The notes under the pieces are model-generated. The model made no database searches, was not told the DNA's origin, and worked only from the letters and a program-made list of their open reading frames with translations. Below, piece by piece: positions 1 to 8,451 of a DNA stretch of 64,000 nucleotides. The position numbers were made by a program, and so were the translations under genes. Every line of letters begins with the position of its first letter. Position 1 is the first letter of the stretch. The stretch is from assembly GCF_003634015.1 (NCBI RefSeq), contig NZ_RBII01000001.1, positions 372,001-436,000 on the forward strand, read 5' to 3'. Source of the stretch: Litorimonas taeanensis. GTDB taxonomy: Bacteria; Pseudomonadota; Alphaproteobacteria; Caulobacterales; Maricaulaceae.

Positions 1-779
1 GTTTCACCGGCTTTGATATATTTTACTTGTAGAACAGGGGCGAGGAGTGAAACGACGGGACGGCTTACTTCTTGATCTGGTTTGGTTGTTGCCGCTCCGC
101 CAAACAAGCCTATACCCGGGCGTACCATCTGAAAATGATAAGGCTTGCCAAGATAAATGCCGGCCGTATTCGCAAGGCTCAACGGAGTGAGCGGTAACTG
201 GGCGGCGGCTTTACGGAAAGCCGCTAATTGGGCTTTATTCATAGGGTTTGACGCATCGGGCGCACAAGCGAGATGGCTCATCACCCATTCTGGGTTAAGT
301 GACTTCCAGAGCTTTTTATCACGAGAGAGTTCTGTCAATTCTTCGGCGTTCAGGCCAAGACGATTCATCCCTGTATCAATATGTATAGCTGTGTAGGGGG
401 GCTCATTAACTTCGTTTGAGACAGACGCCCAAAATCGGGCTTGTTCAATTGAGTTGATAACAGGCTTAAGTTTTGCGCCTAATAATACGCCTTTATCGCG
501 CGGAGCTGGCCCGTTCAAAACATAAATGGCCGCATTAGGGCCGACACCCTCTCGTAATAATTTACCTTCGCCAGCCGTAGCCACAAAGAATATTCGACAT
601 CCAGCCCCGTAAAGTGCCCGCCCTACGGGGACGGCGCCAAGTCCATAAGCATCCGCTTTCACAGAAGCCCCGATCTTAGCGGCTCCCACCTTATTTTTTA
701 GGGCGGTATAGTTCGCTTTGATAGCATCCAAATCGACACGAAGTGTCGGACGAGTAGAATATGAGGGCTGATTAATCAT
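1..779 (-). CDS. alr: alanine racemase (5' part; C-terminus cut by window edge)
   Basis: Pyridoxal-phosphate enzyme that interconverts L- and D-alanine, supplying D-Ala for peptidoglycan. The first 259 codons are present and the rest runs off the left edge; the family is usually 350-380 residues. Seen: the PLP-lysine motif SVKADAYGLG with Lys at residue 41, HIDTGMNRLG at about 133-142, and RPGIGLFGG at about 220-228. The ATG is preceded by AGGGG at a spacing of about 6. The C-terminal domain that carries the second catalytic base lies outside the window. In many proteobacteria alr directly follows dnaB; here both are on the minus strand but three other genes lie between them. The family call is secure. 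Confidence 0.95.
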   Translation of the reverse strand, partial: MINQPSYSTRPTLRVDLDAIKANYTALKNKVGAAKIGASVKADAYGLGAVPVGRALYGAGCRIFFVATAGEGKLLREGVGPNAAIYVLNGPAPRDKGVLLGAKLKPVINSIEQARFWASVSNEVNEPPYTAIHIDTGMNRLGLNAEELTELSRDKKLWKSLNPEWVMSHLACAPDASNPMNKAQLAAFRKAAAQLPLTPLSLANTAGIYLGKPYHFQMVRPGIGLFGGAATTKPDQEVSRPVVSLLAPVLQVKYIKAGE

Positions 780-966
780 GACATGCCCCTAACGGAGTAA
801 TGCGGCAGAGGGAAGGAATTTTGGCGGTTATATTGGGGCAGGGATTAAAACAATGGAACGAAAAAGGAAAAGCCTCGTTGTCTAAAAGTAATAATTTGGA
901 AAATTTCATTTAAGCTATGCCTGATTGCGCTCAGGGCTGGCTCCATTACGGCGAAAGCGAGAAAAA

Positions 967-1998
967 ATGCAAGTGAACGGAACCGAAGGCCAAGATGCAG
1001 GCAATGGTATTGCCTCAGATAAAACCGGGCAAATTGATCTCAACCCTAAAATCGCACTTGAGCAAATCGATAGCTGGCTTGATGGCTTTATAAAGCTGCT
1101 TCCGAACCTAGTCGTCGCCGTCGTGGTCTTTATTTTATTTTGGATCGCCGCGAGACTTATTCAATCCGTTATACTTAAAACCTTTCAACGCCGAAATCGT
1201 AGTAATTTAGGGGAGGTTCTCGGCGCCTTTGCAAAATGGGCTATGCTTATTTTTGGCGGGGTCATTGCCCTTACAATCGTTATTCCGGGATTAGAGCCGG
1301 GCAGCATAGTGGCGGGTCTTGGTGTCAGCTCTGTGGCGATTGGTTTTGCGTTCAAAGACATTTTGCAAAACTGGTTGGCGGGCTTGCTCATTTTATTGCG
1401 TCAACCTTTCGAAATCGGAGACCAAATCGAGGCTTCAGGCTTTGAGGGTACTGTCGAACATATTGAAACCAGAGCCACGATTATTAAAACTTACGATGGG
1501 CAAAAAGCCGTTATTCCTAATAGTGATATTTATACCAATGCTGTGCTGGTCAAAACGGGCGAAACTGTCAGGCGCACGCACTATGATGTGGGCATTGGCT
1601 ATGCTGATGACATTGATGCTGCGAGCGAAGTTTTGCGTAAAATTATGGAAAACCATGATGAAATTGTCAAAAGCCCCAAACCGCAAGTTCTTATTTGGGG
1701 GCTAGATGCAAGTTGGGTGACCTTAAGAATGCGTTGGTGGACGGATAGTGAGAAAAGCGATGTCACCGCCATCAAATCAGACATCTTACGCGCTGTGAAA
1801 TATGCTCTTGATGATGAAGGTGTTGATATGCCTTATGAGACTAAGGTTCATCTATTCCATGACCAAACTGAGGATCGAGATGGCGATCGCGAAAGTCAAA
1901 GAGAAGGCTGGCCTGCTCCCAAAGAAGGTCAGAAACCCAAACCGCGTTACAAGGTCATCGAAGCTGAGGCCGGCAAGAAAAAGGCGAGTACAGAGTAA
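967..1998 (+). CDS. MscS-family mechanosensitive ion channel
   Basis: Small-conductance mechanosensitive channel of the inner membrane, which releases solutes on osmotic downshock. From the chosen ATG (343 codons) there are three hydrophobic segments at about 45-68, 91-107 and 113-145. The last is the Gly/Ala-rich pore helix (SIVAGLGVSSVAIGFAFKD). The MscS beta domain follows with RQPFEIGDQIE and VIPNSDIYTNAV. The C-terminal tail (about 310-343) is charged and Lys/Glu rich. The frame is also open from a TTG at 925, but the ATG at 967 follows a purine-rich stretch and gives a normal N-terminus. The stop overlaps the start of the next gene (TAATG), so the two are probably translationally coupled. 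One of three MscS genes in the window. Confidence 0.92.
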   Translation: MQVNGTEGQDAGNGIASDKTGQIDLNPKIALEQIDSWLDGFIKLLPNLVVAVVVFILFWIAARLIQSVILKTFQRRNRSNLGEVLGAFAKWAMLIFGGVIALTIVIPGLEPGSIVAGLGVSSVAIGFAFKDILQNWLAGLLILLRQPFEIGDQIEASGFEGTVEHIETRATIIKTYDGQKAVIPNSDIYTNAVLVKTGETVRRTHYDVGIGYADDIDAASEVLRKIMENHDEIVKSPKPQVLIWGLDASWVTLRMRWWTDSEKSDVTAIKSDILRAVKYALDDEGVDMPYETKVHLFHDQTEDRDGDRESQREGWPAPKEGQKPKPRYKVIEAEAGKKKASTE

Positions 1999-3380
1999 TG
2001 AACGCCAGATTGATAAAAGCCTGGCAAGACCTGCAAGGAAGTTATTATTTTTTGCCGAGCCTTATGGGGCTCGGTGCAATCATTTTAGCTTTTGTTACGA
2101 TATATATGGACCAGAAATGGGGGCTCTCTGTCTCTCATGAAAGTATCTTTTTTTCTCGTGAAGCCACAGCCGCCCGAACGATTTTGGCAACTATTGCGGG
2201 GTCAATGATTGGAGTCGCCGCAACGACTTTTTCTATTACTATGGTCGCCGTAACCAGTGCAGCGGGGCAATATGGTCCGCGCCTGATTGGTAATTTCATG
2301 CGGGATAGAGGCAATCAAGTTACCTTAGGGACGTTCACCTCTACTTTTATATATTGTTTGCTTGTTTTGCGGATGGCCCGAACAGGAGAGGAGAATGGGG
2401 AAACAACAATTGAGGCATTTGTTCCGAATATATCGCTTTTAGTGGCGATGGGGCTGACATTGCTGAGCGTCGGTGTTTTGATTTACTTTATTCATCATGT
2501 GCCAGAAACATTGAACGTGGGAAACATTACGGGCCGCGTCGGGCGGCGCCTGCGTCAAGACATAGAAGGGCGATATGCTTCTGATATAGGGGAGGCCCTA
2601 CATCCTGATAGTATTAACACAGATAATTACCCAGTTGACAAAGCCATAGAAATCAAAGCCAAGGCGGAAGGCTATGTTCAGGCCATAAACCATAAGGCTT
2701 TGATAGAAAAAATTGCCGCCGCAAATGCCGTAGCAAAAATCGAATATAGGCCGGGCGACTTTGTTACCAAAGGTGATGTGATTATCAGAGTATGGGCCGA
2801 TGGCCCCATTGATGACAAACACCGTAAATGTTTTCGAGAAACCTATGCGATGGGGCAGGAACGTACGTCTTACCAGAATACGCTGTTTTTAGCGGACGAG
2901 CTGGTCGAAATATTGGCCAGAGCTTTGTCACCAGGGGTGAATGACCCTTTCACAGCAATCAACTGTATCAACTGGTTTCACAGCGCCCTAAAGGCATTTT
3001 TAAACAGCCAAGACCCTAGTCCTTTCCGTGCAGATGCGAATGGTGATTTACGGATAATTTCTTATCCAGTTAGTTTTGAGCGGCTATTATCTGTGATTTG
3101 CGATCAATCGCGTTCCTATATCGCGAGTGATAGAAATACTGCTGTCAAAATGATGACGATATTGACGCAGCTTTGCGCAGAGTGTGAAGATGAAGAGCGT
3201 AAAGTTCTTATTGAGGGGCACCTCAAAAAGCTCAAAGAGGCGTGTAATGACAGCCTCATTTCATTGGATGATAGAGAGTCAGTATCGGCACATTATAATC
3301 AAGCTCTAGGCCTTATTCGTAACCCTGTTGATTATAAGCTGGCTCTGTCCAATCAGGGCTGGCTTGGCGGTCAAGGATAA
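1998..3380 (+). CDS. DUF2254 family predicted membrane protein
   Basis: Inner-membrane protein of the DUF2254 family, whose function is not known. The first 170 residues hold four hydrophobic segments (about 18-38, 60-85, 108-125 and 140-165); the remaining 290 residues are soluble, with the family-typical stretch ELVEILARALSPGVNDPFTA near residue 300. Length (460) fits the family. The ATG overlaps the stop codon of the mechanosensitive channel by one base, so expression of the two is probably coupled and a shared role in envelope or osmotic stress is a reasonable inference. The stop codon lies inside the first unit of a 16-bp tandem repeat. Confidence 0.85.
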   Translation: MNARLIKAWQDLQGSYYFLPSLMGLGAIILAFVTIYMDQKWGLSVSHESIFFSREATAARTILATIAGSMIGVAATTFSITMVAVTSAAGQYGPRLIGNFMRDRGNQVTLGTFTSTFIYCLLVLRMARTGEENGETTIEAFVPNISLLVAMGLTLLSVGVLIYFIHHVPETLNVGNITGRVGRRLRQDIEGRYASDIGEALHPDSINTDNYPVDKAIEIKAKAEGYVQAINHKALIEKIAAANAVAKIEYRPGDFVTKGDVIIRVWADGPIDDKHRKCFRETYAMGQERTSYQNTLFLADELVEILARALSPGVNDPFTAINCINWFHSALKAFLNSQDPSPFRADANGDLRIISYPVSFERLLSVICDQSRSYIASDRNTAVKMMTILTQLCAECEDEERKVLIEGHLKKLKEACNDSLISLDDRESVSAHYNQALGLIRNPVDYKLALSNQGWLGGQG

Positions 3381-3418
3381 CCTTGGTTAAGGATAACCCT
3401 CGTTAAGGATAACCATGG
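3371..3418 (+). repeat. three 16-bp tandem repeats at the 3' end of the DUF2254 gene
   Basis: Three near-identical 16-base units begin at 3371, 3387 and 3403, each carrying the core AAGGATAACC (3373, 3389, 3405). The first unit contains the stop codon of the DUF2254 gene. GGTTA and TAACC in successive units can also pair into short stems. On the other strand each core reads GGTTATCCTT. The repeat lies between two convergent genes. Function unknown; it could act as a weak terminator or simply be slippage-prone DNA. Confidence 0.8.
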
Positions 3419-3428
3419 CCGCTACGCC

Positions 3429-5165
3429 CTAAAATCCCATCGCATAGGCGATGTTATTTGTTGTTTCCTTGCGACCAATGGCCTGCCAACTATCAGCTGC
3501 GGCTAAGTCCCATTGAGCCTGCCAAGAAGCAGGCATAGTGGCTTCGCTTAATAGAGCGTTCTCTGGGAGATAGTCATAAAGCTCTGAAAAAGTTTTAGTT
3601 TCACTGCTACTAATCCGATGACAAAGGTGATGTGGTTTTATGTCGGCTGGATGGTTTAGGCCAGCCCCTGCCACGATTTCCAATAAGTTTTTGATATTGG
3701 CAGTTTGGTAATTTGCGACGCGTTCAGCCTTCAGATCGACATCAAGAGCATTAAATCGGGAGGCCTTTTGGGTGGCTATACCTGTCGGACATTTATCATT
3801 GTGACAGCTTCGCGCTTGGATACAGCCTAATGCCATCATCATGGCCCGCGCGGAGTTCACAGTATCGGCACCCAGTGCAAGTAGCCTTATCATATGAAAT
3901 GCGGATATGGCTTTGCCCGAAGCGACGAGGCGTATGTTCTTCCTCATCCCAATGCCGACCAGTGCATTATGCGCGAATAGCAGCCCTTCTCGTAGAGGGG
4001 TTCCTACAGAATTTGTCATTTCAATTGGGGCCGCCCCTGTGCCGCCTTCTGATCCATCGATGGTAATGAAATCTGGGGTGATGCCTGTTGCAACCATAGC
4101 TTTACAGATTGCTAGGAATTCAGATTTTCTTCCGATACAAAGTTTAAATCCGATAGGTTTTCCGCCCGATAAGGTTCGAAGCTTATCAATGAAACTTAAG
4201 AGCTCTAGCGGTGTCTTGAACGCAGAATGGCCCGCCGGGGAGATAACATCCTTACCCATCGGAACATTCCGTATTTCCGCGATTTCTGGCGTAAGTTTAA
4301 CCGCGGGTAAAATACCGCCATGGCCAGGCTTGGCACCCTGAGAAAGTTTGATTTCAATCATTTTAACCGCGTCGCCAGCAGCGCGGCGAGCGAATAATTT
4401 GGCATCAAATTGACCGTCTTGCGTTCGGCAACCAAAATAGCCTGTACCAATTTGCCAAATTAAGTCACCGCCATGCTCCAAATGATACTGACTTATTCCG
4501 CCTTCACCTGTGTTATGAGCGAACTGACCCAATTTCGCGCCTTTATTAAGGGCTAAAATCGCATTCTTGCTGAGGGCACCATAGCTCATGGCAGAAATAT
4601 TAAGCAGGGCGGCATCATAGGGCTGTGAACAATGCGGCCCGCCAAAACGTATGCGGGGATTATGGTTTGTTATCGTCGTCGGAGCAATGGAATGATTAAC
4701 CCATTCATAGCCCGTTTTATAAACGTCAAACAAAGTACCAAACGGACGTGTGTCGCGTTGTTTTTTTGCACGCTGATATACAAGAGCCCGGAATTCTCGG
4801 CTAATGGGAACGCCGTTTAAATCGGATTCAACAAAATATTGTTGAATTTCAGGGCGAATAGATTCGAAGAAATATCGCAGATGCCCAATTACAGGATAAA
4901 GTCGTAAGACAGTTTTCCGTTTTTGGAAAATGTCATACAGGCCAAGCGCTAATATGGATAATGCGCCCAGAAAGCCCCATGCGGCAGGCGGCCAAATCTG
5001 AGACCATAGCGACAGGCCACCAAAAAGGCCCGTCATGCAAATGAAAAATAGGATGCGGGCATTTAGCTCTGAAGGTTCAAGCGCTAACGTACCATCAATG
5101 CGGCGCCGCCTTTGATGTGCCGGTTTTATTGTGGATGACGAACTCGACTGTAAGTGTTCGTGCAT
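3429..5165 (-). CDS. FMN-binding glutamate synthase family protein (GltB-like, membrane-anchored)
   Basis: A stand-alone version of the FMN/iron-sulfur synthase domain of glutamate synthase large subunits, 578 codons. Residues about 38-80 contain two hydrophobic helices, so the enzyme is probably tethered to the inner membrane. The synthase barrel follows: NISAMSYGALS, HNTGEGGIS, GAKPGHGGILP, TIDGSEGGTGAAP, LVASGKAISAFHM. The 3Fe-4S cysteines are in ALGCIQARSCHNDKCPTG (C-x5-C-x4-C), the same spacing as in GltB. There is no N-terminal glutaminase domain and no GltD partner nearby, so glutamate formation from glutamine cannot be assumed; the physiological substrate of these short proteins is not established. 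A good SD (GGGGA) precedes the ATG. Convergent with the DUF2254 gene. Confidence 0.88.
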   Translation of the reverse strand: MHEHLQSSSSSTIKPAHQRRRRIDGTLALEPSELNARILFFICMTGLFGGLSLWSQIWPPAAWGFLGALSILALGLYDIFQKRKTVLRLYPVIGHLRYFFESIRPEIQQYFVESDLNGVPISREFRALVYQRAKKQRDTRPFGTLFDVYKTGYEWVNHSIAPTTITNHNPRIRFGGPHCSQPYDAALLNISAMSYGALSKNAILALNKGAKLGQFAHNTGEGGISQYHLEHGGDLIWQIGTGYFGCRTQDGQFDAKLFARRAAGDAVKMIEIKLSQGAKPGHGGILPAVKLTPEIAEIRNVPMGKDVISPAGHSAFKTPLELLSFIDKLRTLSGGKPIGFKLCIGRKSEFLAICKAMVATGITPDFITIDGSEGGTGAAPIEMTNSVGTPLREGLLFAHNALVGIGMRKNIRLVASGKAISAFHMIRLLALGADTVNSARAMMMALGCIQARSCHNDKCPTGIATQKASRFNALDVDLKAERVANYQTANIKNLLEIVAGAGLNHPADIKPHHLCHRISSSETKTFSELYDYLPENALLSEATMPASWQAQWDLAAADSWQAIGRKETTNNIAYAMGF

Positions 5166-5259
5166 AATATCCCCGATGTGTTATTGTTTTTAACACAACA
5201 GTGAATTGCATAATATGATTTCGAATTCGCTAATGGGGCGTTTAGGCCGCTTTTAGGGC

Positions 5260-6753
5260 CTAAAATGCTGCCCCTTCATACTCTTCAGGGGCCAAATTGC
5301 CGAATTTGGTCAGGTCTGCGTTAAATGACAGTTTAACCGTTCCAATGGGGCCATGACGTTGTTTTCCGATGATAACTTCGGCTTTGCCGTAGAGTTTTTC
5401 CATCTCTTCTTGCCACTGAATGTGCTCATCCGTGCCCTCTGATGGTTCCGCCCGCGCGAGATAATATTCTTCTCGGAACACGAACATAACAACGTCGGCA
5501 TCTTGCTCGATCGAACCGGATTCACGTAGGTCAGAAAGTTGCGGACGTTTATCGTCACGCTGTTCGACTTGCCGTGAAAGCTGGGCGAGGGCGAGGACAG
5601 GAATGTCGAGCTCTTTGGCAAGGGCTTTCAGTCCCTGCGTAATCATCGAAACCTCTTGCACGCGGTTCGCTTGGTTGTTCATGGCGTTTCCGCCCGTCAA
5701 GAGCTGCAAATAGTCCACCACAATCATGTCGAGGCCCACCATGCGCTTCAAACGTCTGGCTCGTGCGGAGAGGGCTCCAATCGAAATGCCGCCCGTATCA
5801 TCAATATGAAGAGGGATGCGGCTGATTTCATCGGCGCTATCACGGATGTGTTCATATTGTTCTGTGTTAATGTCGCCCCGCCGAATACGATGGGAGGGCA
5901 CGCCAGAATGTTCCGCCAGCAAACGTGTGGCAAGCTGCTCTGATGACATTTCGAGAGAGAAAAACCCCACGACGCCGCCATCAACGGTTTTTTCTACGCC
6001 GTTTTCATCACGTTCGCGTCGAAACTTTTTTGCAATATTAAAAGCAATATTGGTCGCGAGAGAGGTCTTACCCATGGAAGGCCGCCCTGCCAGAATAATA
6101 AGGTCAGAACGATGCATGCCGCCAAGTTGTCTATCAAGATCCACCAACCCCGTAGACGTCCCCGAAAGATTGCCGTCACGTGAAAAAGCGGCGCTCGCCA
6201 TTTCAATGGAGTGGATGAGGGCGGTTTCAAAAGAAACAAATCCACTTTGCGTTCCGCCAATCTCGGCCAGATTAAAGAGCTGACTCTCGGCTTGAGTGAT
6301 TTGTTGCCGGGCATCCATATCGCTATCAGGATCTTTGGCGCCATTTTTAATCTCTTCCCCAAGGCGAATGAGTTCGCGGCGCATAGCCAGATCAAAAATC
6401 AGCTTGGCATATTCGGGGGCTGTAACGCCGGGCGGCGCTGAGTCGAGCAAAAGGGCTAGATATTCCACGCCGCCAATATCAATCAGCGTTTCATCTTGGC
6501 TGAAACGGTTTTTAAGAACAATCGCGTCAGCGAGTTTGCCGTGTTCGATCAAGACAGAGATAGAGTCGAATATGCGGACATGGATAGGGTTGTAAAAGTG
6601 CTTTGCTTGCACAATCCCGCTTACGCGGTGGTAAACCTCATTATCATAGAGAAGCGCGCCCAATAGAGCTTGCTCCGCCTCTGCGGAATGAGGCGTCGTG
6701 TCAAGAACCCCCTCAGATGATGGGCCGACGTCATTATCAGATGTAAATACCAT
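5260..6753 (-). CDS. dnaB: replicative DNA helicase DnaB
   Basis: Hexameric 5'-3' helicase that unwinds DNA at the replication fork. At 497 codons the length is normal. Residues about 20-120 form the N-terminal DnaG-interacting domain (HSAEAEQALLGALLYDNE). The RecA-like ATPase has Walker A GRPSMGKTSLA at about 224-234, Walker B-like MIVVDYLQLL near 350, and the DnaB motif LSDLRESGSIEQDADVV near 410. No intein is visible at the usual P-loop site. AGGAA lies about 8 bases before the ATG. Upstream on the same strand is a MoxR ATPase; the 122-base gap holds a hairpin and three GGGGATAA repeats. Confidence 0.97.
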   Translation of the reverse strand: MVFTSDNDVGPSSEGVLDTTPHSAEAEQALLGALLYDNEVYHRVSGIVQAKHFYNPIHVRIFDSISVLIEHGKLADAIVLKNRFSQDETLIDIGGVEYLALLLDSAPPGVTAPEYAKLIFDLAMRRELIRLGEEIKNGAKDPDSDMDARQQITQAESQLFNLAEIGGTQSGFVSFETALIHSIEMASAAFSRDGNLSGTSTGLVDLDRQLGGMHRSDLIILAGRPSMGKTSLATNIAFNIAKKFRRERDENGVEKTVDGGVVGFFSLEMSSEQLATRLLAEHSGVPSHRIRRGDINTEQYEHIRDSADEISRIPLHIDDTGGISIGALSARARRLKRMVGLDMIVVDYLQLLTGGNAMNNQANRVQEVSMITQGLKALAKELDIPVLALAQLSRQVEQRDDKRPQLSDLRESGSIEQDADVVMFVFREEYYLARAEPSEGTDEHIQWQEEMEKLYGKAEVIIGKQRHGPIGTVKLSFNADLTKFGNLAPEEYEGAAF

Positions 6754-6809
6754 GCCGTATTCCTAGTCTGATTCTTGCGGAAGAATATCCGAACAGATAC
6801 AGAACAAAG

Positions 6810-6839
6810 CCCCCTATAGCAAATGAGTTATACAGGGGG
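6810..6839 (-). terminator. hairpin between the MoxR gene and dnaB
   Basis: CCCCCT at 6810-6815 pairs with AGGGGG at 6834-6839; ATA/TAT inside can extend the stem across a small bulge. Read on the minus strand it lies just after the MoxR gene and is followed by CTTTGTT, a short T-rich tail. A weak intrinsic terminator or attenuator ahead of dnaB is plausible; the T run is too broken to be sure. Confidence 0.45.
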
Positions 6840-6865
6840 ATAAATAATGGGGATAACGGGGATAA
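6836..6865 (-). repeat. three GGGGATAA repeats (TTATCCCC on the dnaB strand)
   Basis: GGGGATAA occurs at 6836-6843, 6849-6856 and 6858-6865, so the dnaB coding strand reads TTATCCCC three times within 30 bases. This resembles the first six bases of the DnaA box TTATCCACA but differs at the seventh or eighth. The position ahead of dnaB is suggestive, but the match is imperfect and no function is claimed. Confidence 0.5.
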
Positions 6866-6875
6866 GTTTTTAAGG

Positions 6876-7718
6876 CTAGCCCTCGCGGCGGCTTAAAAAG
6901 GCCAGACGTTCAAATAAATGCACGTCCTGTTCGTTTTTCAAAAGGGCTCCATGCAAAGGCGGTATCATTTTGTTTTTGTCCGTCTCGCGCAAGGTTTCTG
7001 GGTCTATGTCTTCGACCAAGAGGAGCTTAAGCCAGTCGAGTAATTCGCTCGTACTGGGTTTCTTTTTCAGCCCAGGCATTTCCCGCACTTCGAAAAAGCG
7101 CTTTAAGGCGGCAGAAAGCAATCGCGTTTTAATATCGGGGAAGTGAACCTGGACAATTTGCTTCATGGTTTCAGCATCAGGAAATTGGATGTAATGGAAA
7201 AAACAGCGGCGCAAAAACGCGTCCGGCAAATCTTTTTCATTGTTCGACGTGATAATAATGATTGGGCGCTGCTTAGCGGTAATGGTCTCACCCGTCTCGT
7301 AAACATGAAAGCTCATCTTATCGAGTTCATGCAATAGGTCGTTCGGAAATTCGATATCCGCTTTATCAATCTCGTCAATCAACAGAATAGGGCGCTGCTC
7401 TGAGGCAAAAGCATTCCAAACTTGGCCGCGCTTGATATAGTTTTGAATGTCATGCACGCGGTCATCACCCAATTGAGAATCGCGAAGGCGGGCCACGGCA
7501 TCATATTCATACAAACCTTGCTGCGCTTTGGTGGTGGATTTGATGTTCCACTCTAGTAGCGGTGTGCCGAGGGCTTGCGCGATTTCATGCGCCAAAACAG
7601 TCTTACCTGTGCCGGGTTCCCCCTTAATAAGGAGAGGGCGTTCTAGTGTAATCGCAGCATTGACTGCCATTTTCAGATCTTGCGTTGCCACATAGTTTTT
7701 AGTGCCGTCAAATTTCAT
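6876..7718 (-). CDS. MoxR-family AAA ATPase
   Basis: Cytoplasmic AAA+ ATPase of the MoxR class, 280 codons. These ATPases usually act with a von Willebrand factor A (VWA) protein as chaperones for metal-cofactor or complex assembly. Seen: Walker A GEPGTGKTVLA at about 37-47, Walker B PILLIDEIDKAD at about 110-121, sensor IIITSNNEKDLPDAFLRRC at about 153-171. SD GAGAAGAGGCG precedes the ATG. The usual partner, a CoxE-like VWA gene directly downstream, is missing: dnaB follows instead. It is divergent from dksA. The true client is not identifiable from this window. Confidence 0.9.
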   Translation of the reverse strand: MKFDGTKNYVATQDLKMAVNAAITLERPLLIKGEPGTGKTVLAHEIAQALGTPLLEWNIKSTTKAQQGLYEYDAVARLRDSQLGDDRVHDIQNYIKRGQVWNAFASEQRPILLIDEIDKADIEFPNDLLHELDKMSFHVYETGETITAKQRPIIIITSNNEKDLPDAFLRRCFFHYIQFPDAETMKQIVQVHFPDIKTRLLSAALKRFFEVREMPGLKKKPSTSELLDWLKLLLVEDIDPETLRETDKNKMIPPLHGALLKNEQDVHLFERLAFLSRREG

Positions 7719-7923
7719 AGTCGCCTCTTCTCTTTCGCGTGTTGTAACGCGGATTTACCGTGGGGCAAGTCCTCACCTTTATGTGAGCAAAACTTCTGTA
7801 TTGTGTGATTGCGAATCTGAATGACTCGGTATATGTGGCGTCTAAATTGTCACGGGCAATTTACGAATTTCCCGTTCTGGCGATTTATCATGTTTGTTCA
7901 GGATTGACGCCGGGGAGTGCGAA

Positions 7924-8346
7924 ATGACGAAGAAAACTGTAAAATTACCTGCCAATTATATGCCGTCTGATGACGAGGAATTCATGAATCCTCTTCAACA
8001 AGAATATTTCCGCCAAAAATTATTGGCGTGGAAGGCTGATATTGTCGCGGAAACACGAAACACGGTGGAATATTTGAAAGGCGAAAATGTCTCTCATCCT
8101 GACCCAGCGGATACCGCAGCGGCCAATGCCGACCGTCAATTAGAACTGCGCACCAAAGATCGCTTGCGAAAGCTCGTCAATAAAATCGACAAAGCGCTCC
8201 GCCGTATCGAAAATGGCACATATGGCTATTGCGAAGAAACGGGCGATCCCATCCGCCTGAAACGTCTTGATGCTCGCCCTATCGCTACATTATCGATTGA
8301 GGCCCAAGAAATGCACGAGCGCGGCGAACGCCTCCAAGCGGGATAA
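7924..8346 (+). CDS. dksA: RNA polymerase-binding transcription factor DksA
   Basis: Binds the RNA polymerase secondary channel and, with ppGpp, adjusts rRNA and stress promoters. At 140 codons the length is normal. The N-terminal half is the coiled-coil region; the C-terminal zinc-finger-like module reads GTYGYCEETGDPIRLKRL and then ARPIATLSIEAQEMHE. Only one of the four usual zinc cysteines is left (about residue 103), as is common in alphaproteobacterial DksA; Rhodobacter sphaeroides has a functional one-cysteine DksA. The frame is open from a TTG at 7894, but the ATG at 7924 has GGGGAG at proper distance and was chosen. A strong terminator follows. Confidence 0.95.
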   Translation: MTKKTVKLPANYMPSDDEEFMNPLQQEYFRQKLLAWKADIVAETRNTVEYLKGENVSHPDPADTAAANADRQLELRTKDRLRKLVNKIDKALRRIENGTYGYCEETGDPIRLKRLDARPIATLSIEAQEMHERGERLQAG

Positions 8347-8374
8347 TTTTCGCCGCTTTGCGTATGAATATAGA

Positions 8375-8397
8375 CCCGCCCAATGGCGGGTTTTTTT
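8375..8397 (+). terminator. rho-independent terminator of dksA
   Basis: CCCGCC (8375-8380), loop CAAT, GGCGGG (8385-8390), then seven T residues. A perfect 6-bp GC stem followed by a T run, 28 bases after the dksA stop. It also marks the left end of the core-gene block before the AT-rich DUF262 gene. Confidence 0.93.
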
Positions 8398-8426
8398 GTG
8401 GCTTAGAAGACGTGAGGCGAAGCCTA

Positions 8427-8451
8427 AAAATCGATCCCGTGAATCGATTTT
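8427..8451. repeat. perfect 9-bp inverted repeat left of the DUF262 gene
   Basis: AAAATCGAT at 8427-8435 and ATCGATTTT at 8443-8451 around a 7-base loop, extendable by CTA/TAG with one bulge. Its A-stem-T form could make it a bidirectional terminator, or it could mark the edge of the inserted DNA. No matching copy was found on the right side of the DUF262 gene. Confidence 0.6.

Noticed and set aside
157-396. 79-codon plus-strand frame at the left edge
   Set aside because: It is a shadow of the minus-strand alanine racemase, whose motifs are unmistakable.
8427-8451. The inverted repeat as an integration (att) site
   Set aside because: No second copy was seen at the right side of the DUF262 gene and no integrase is nearby.
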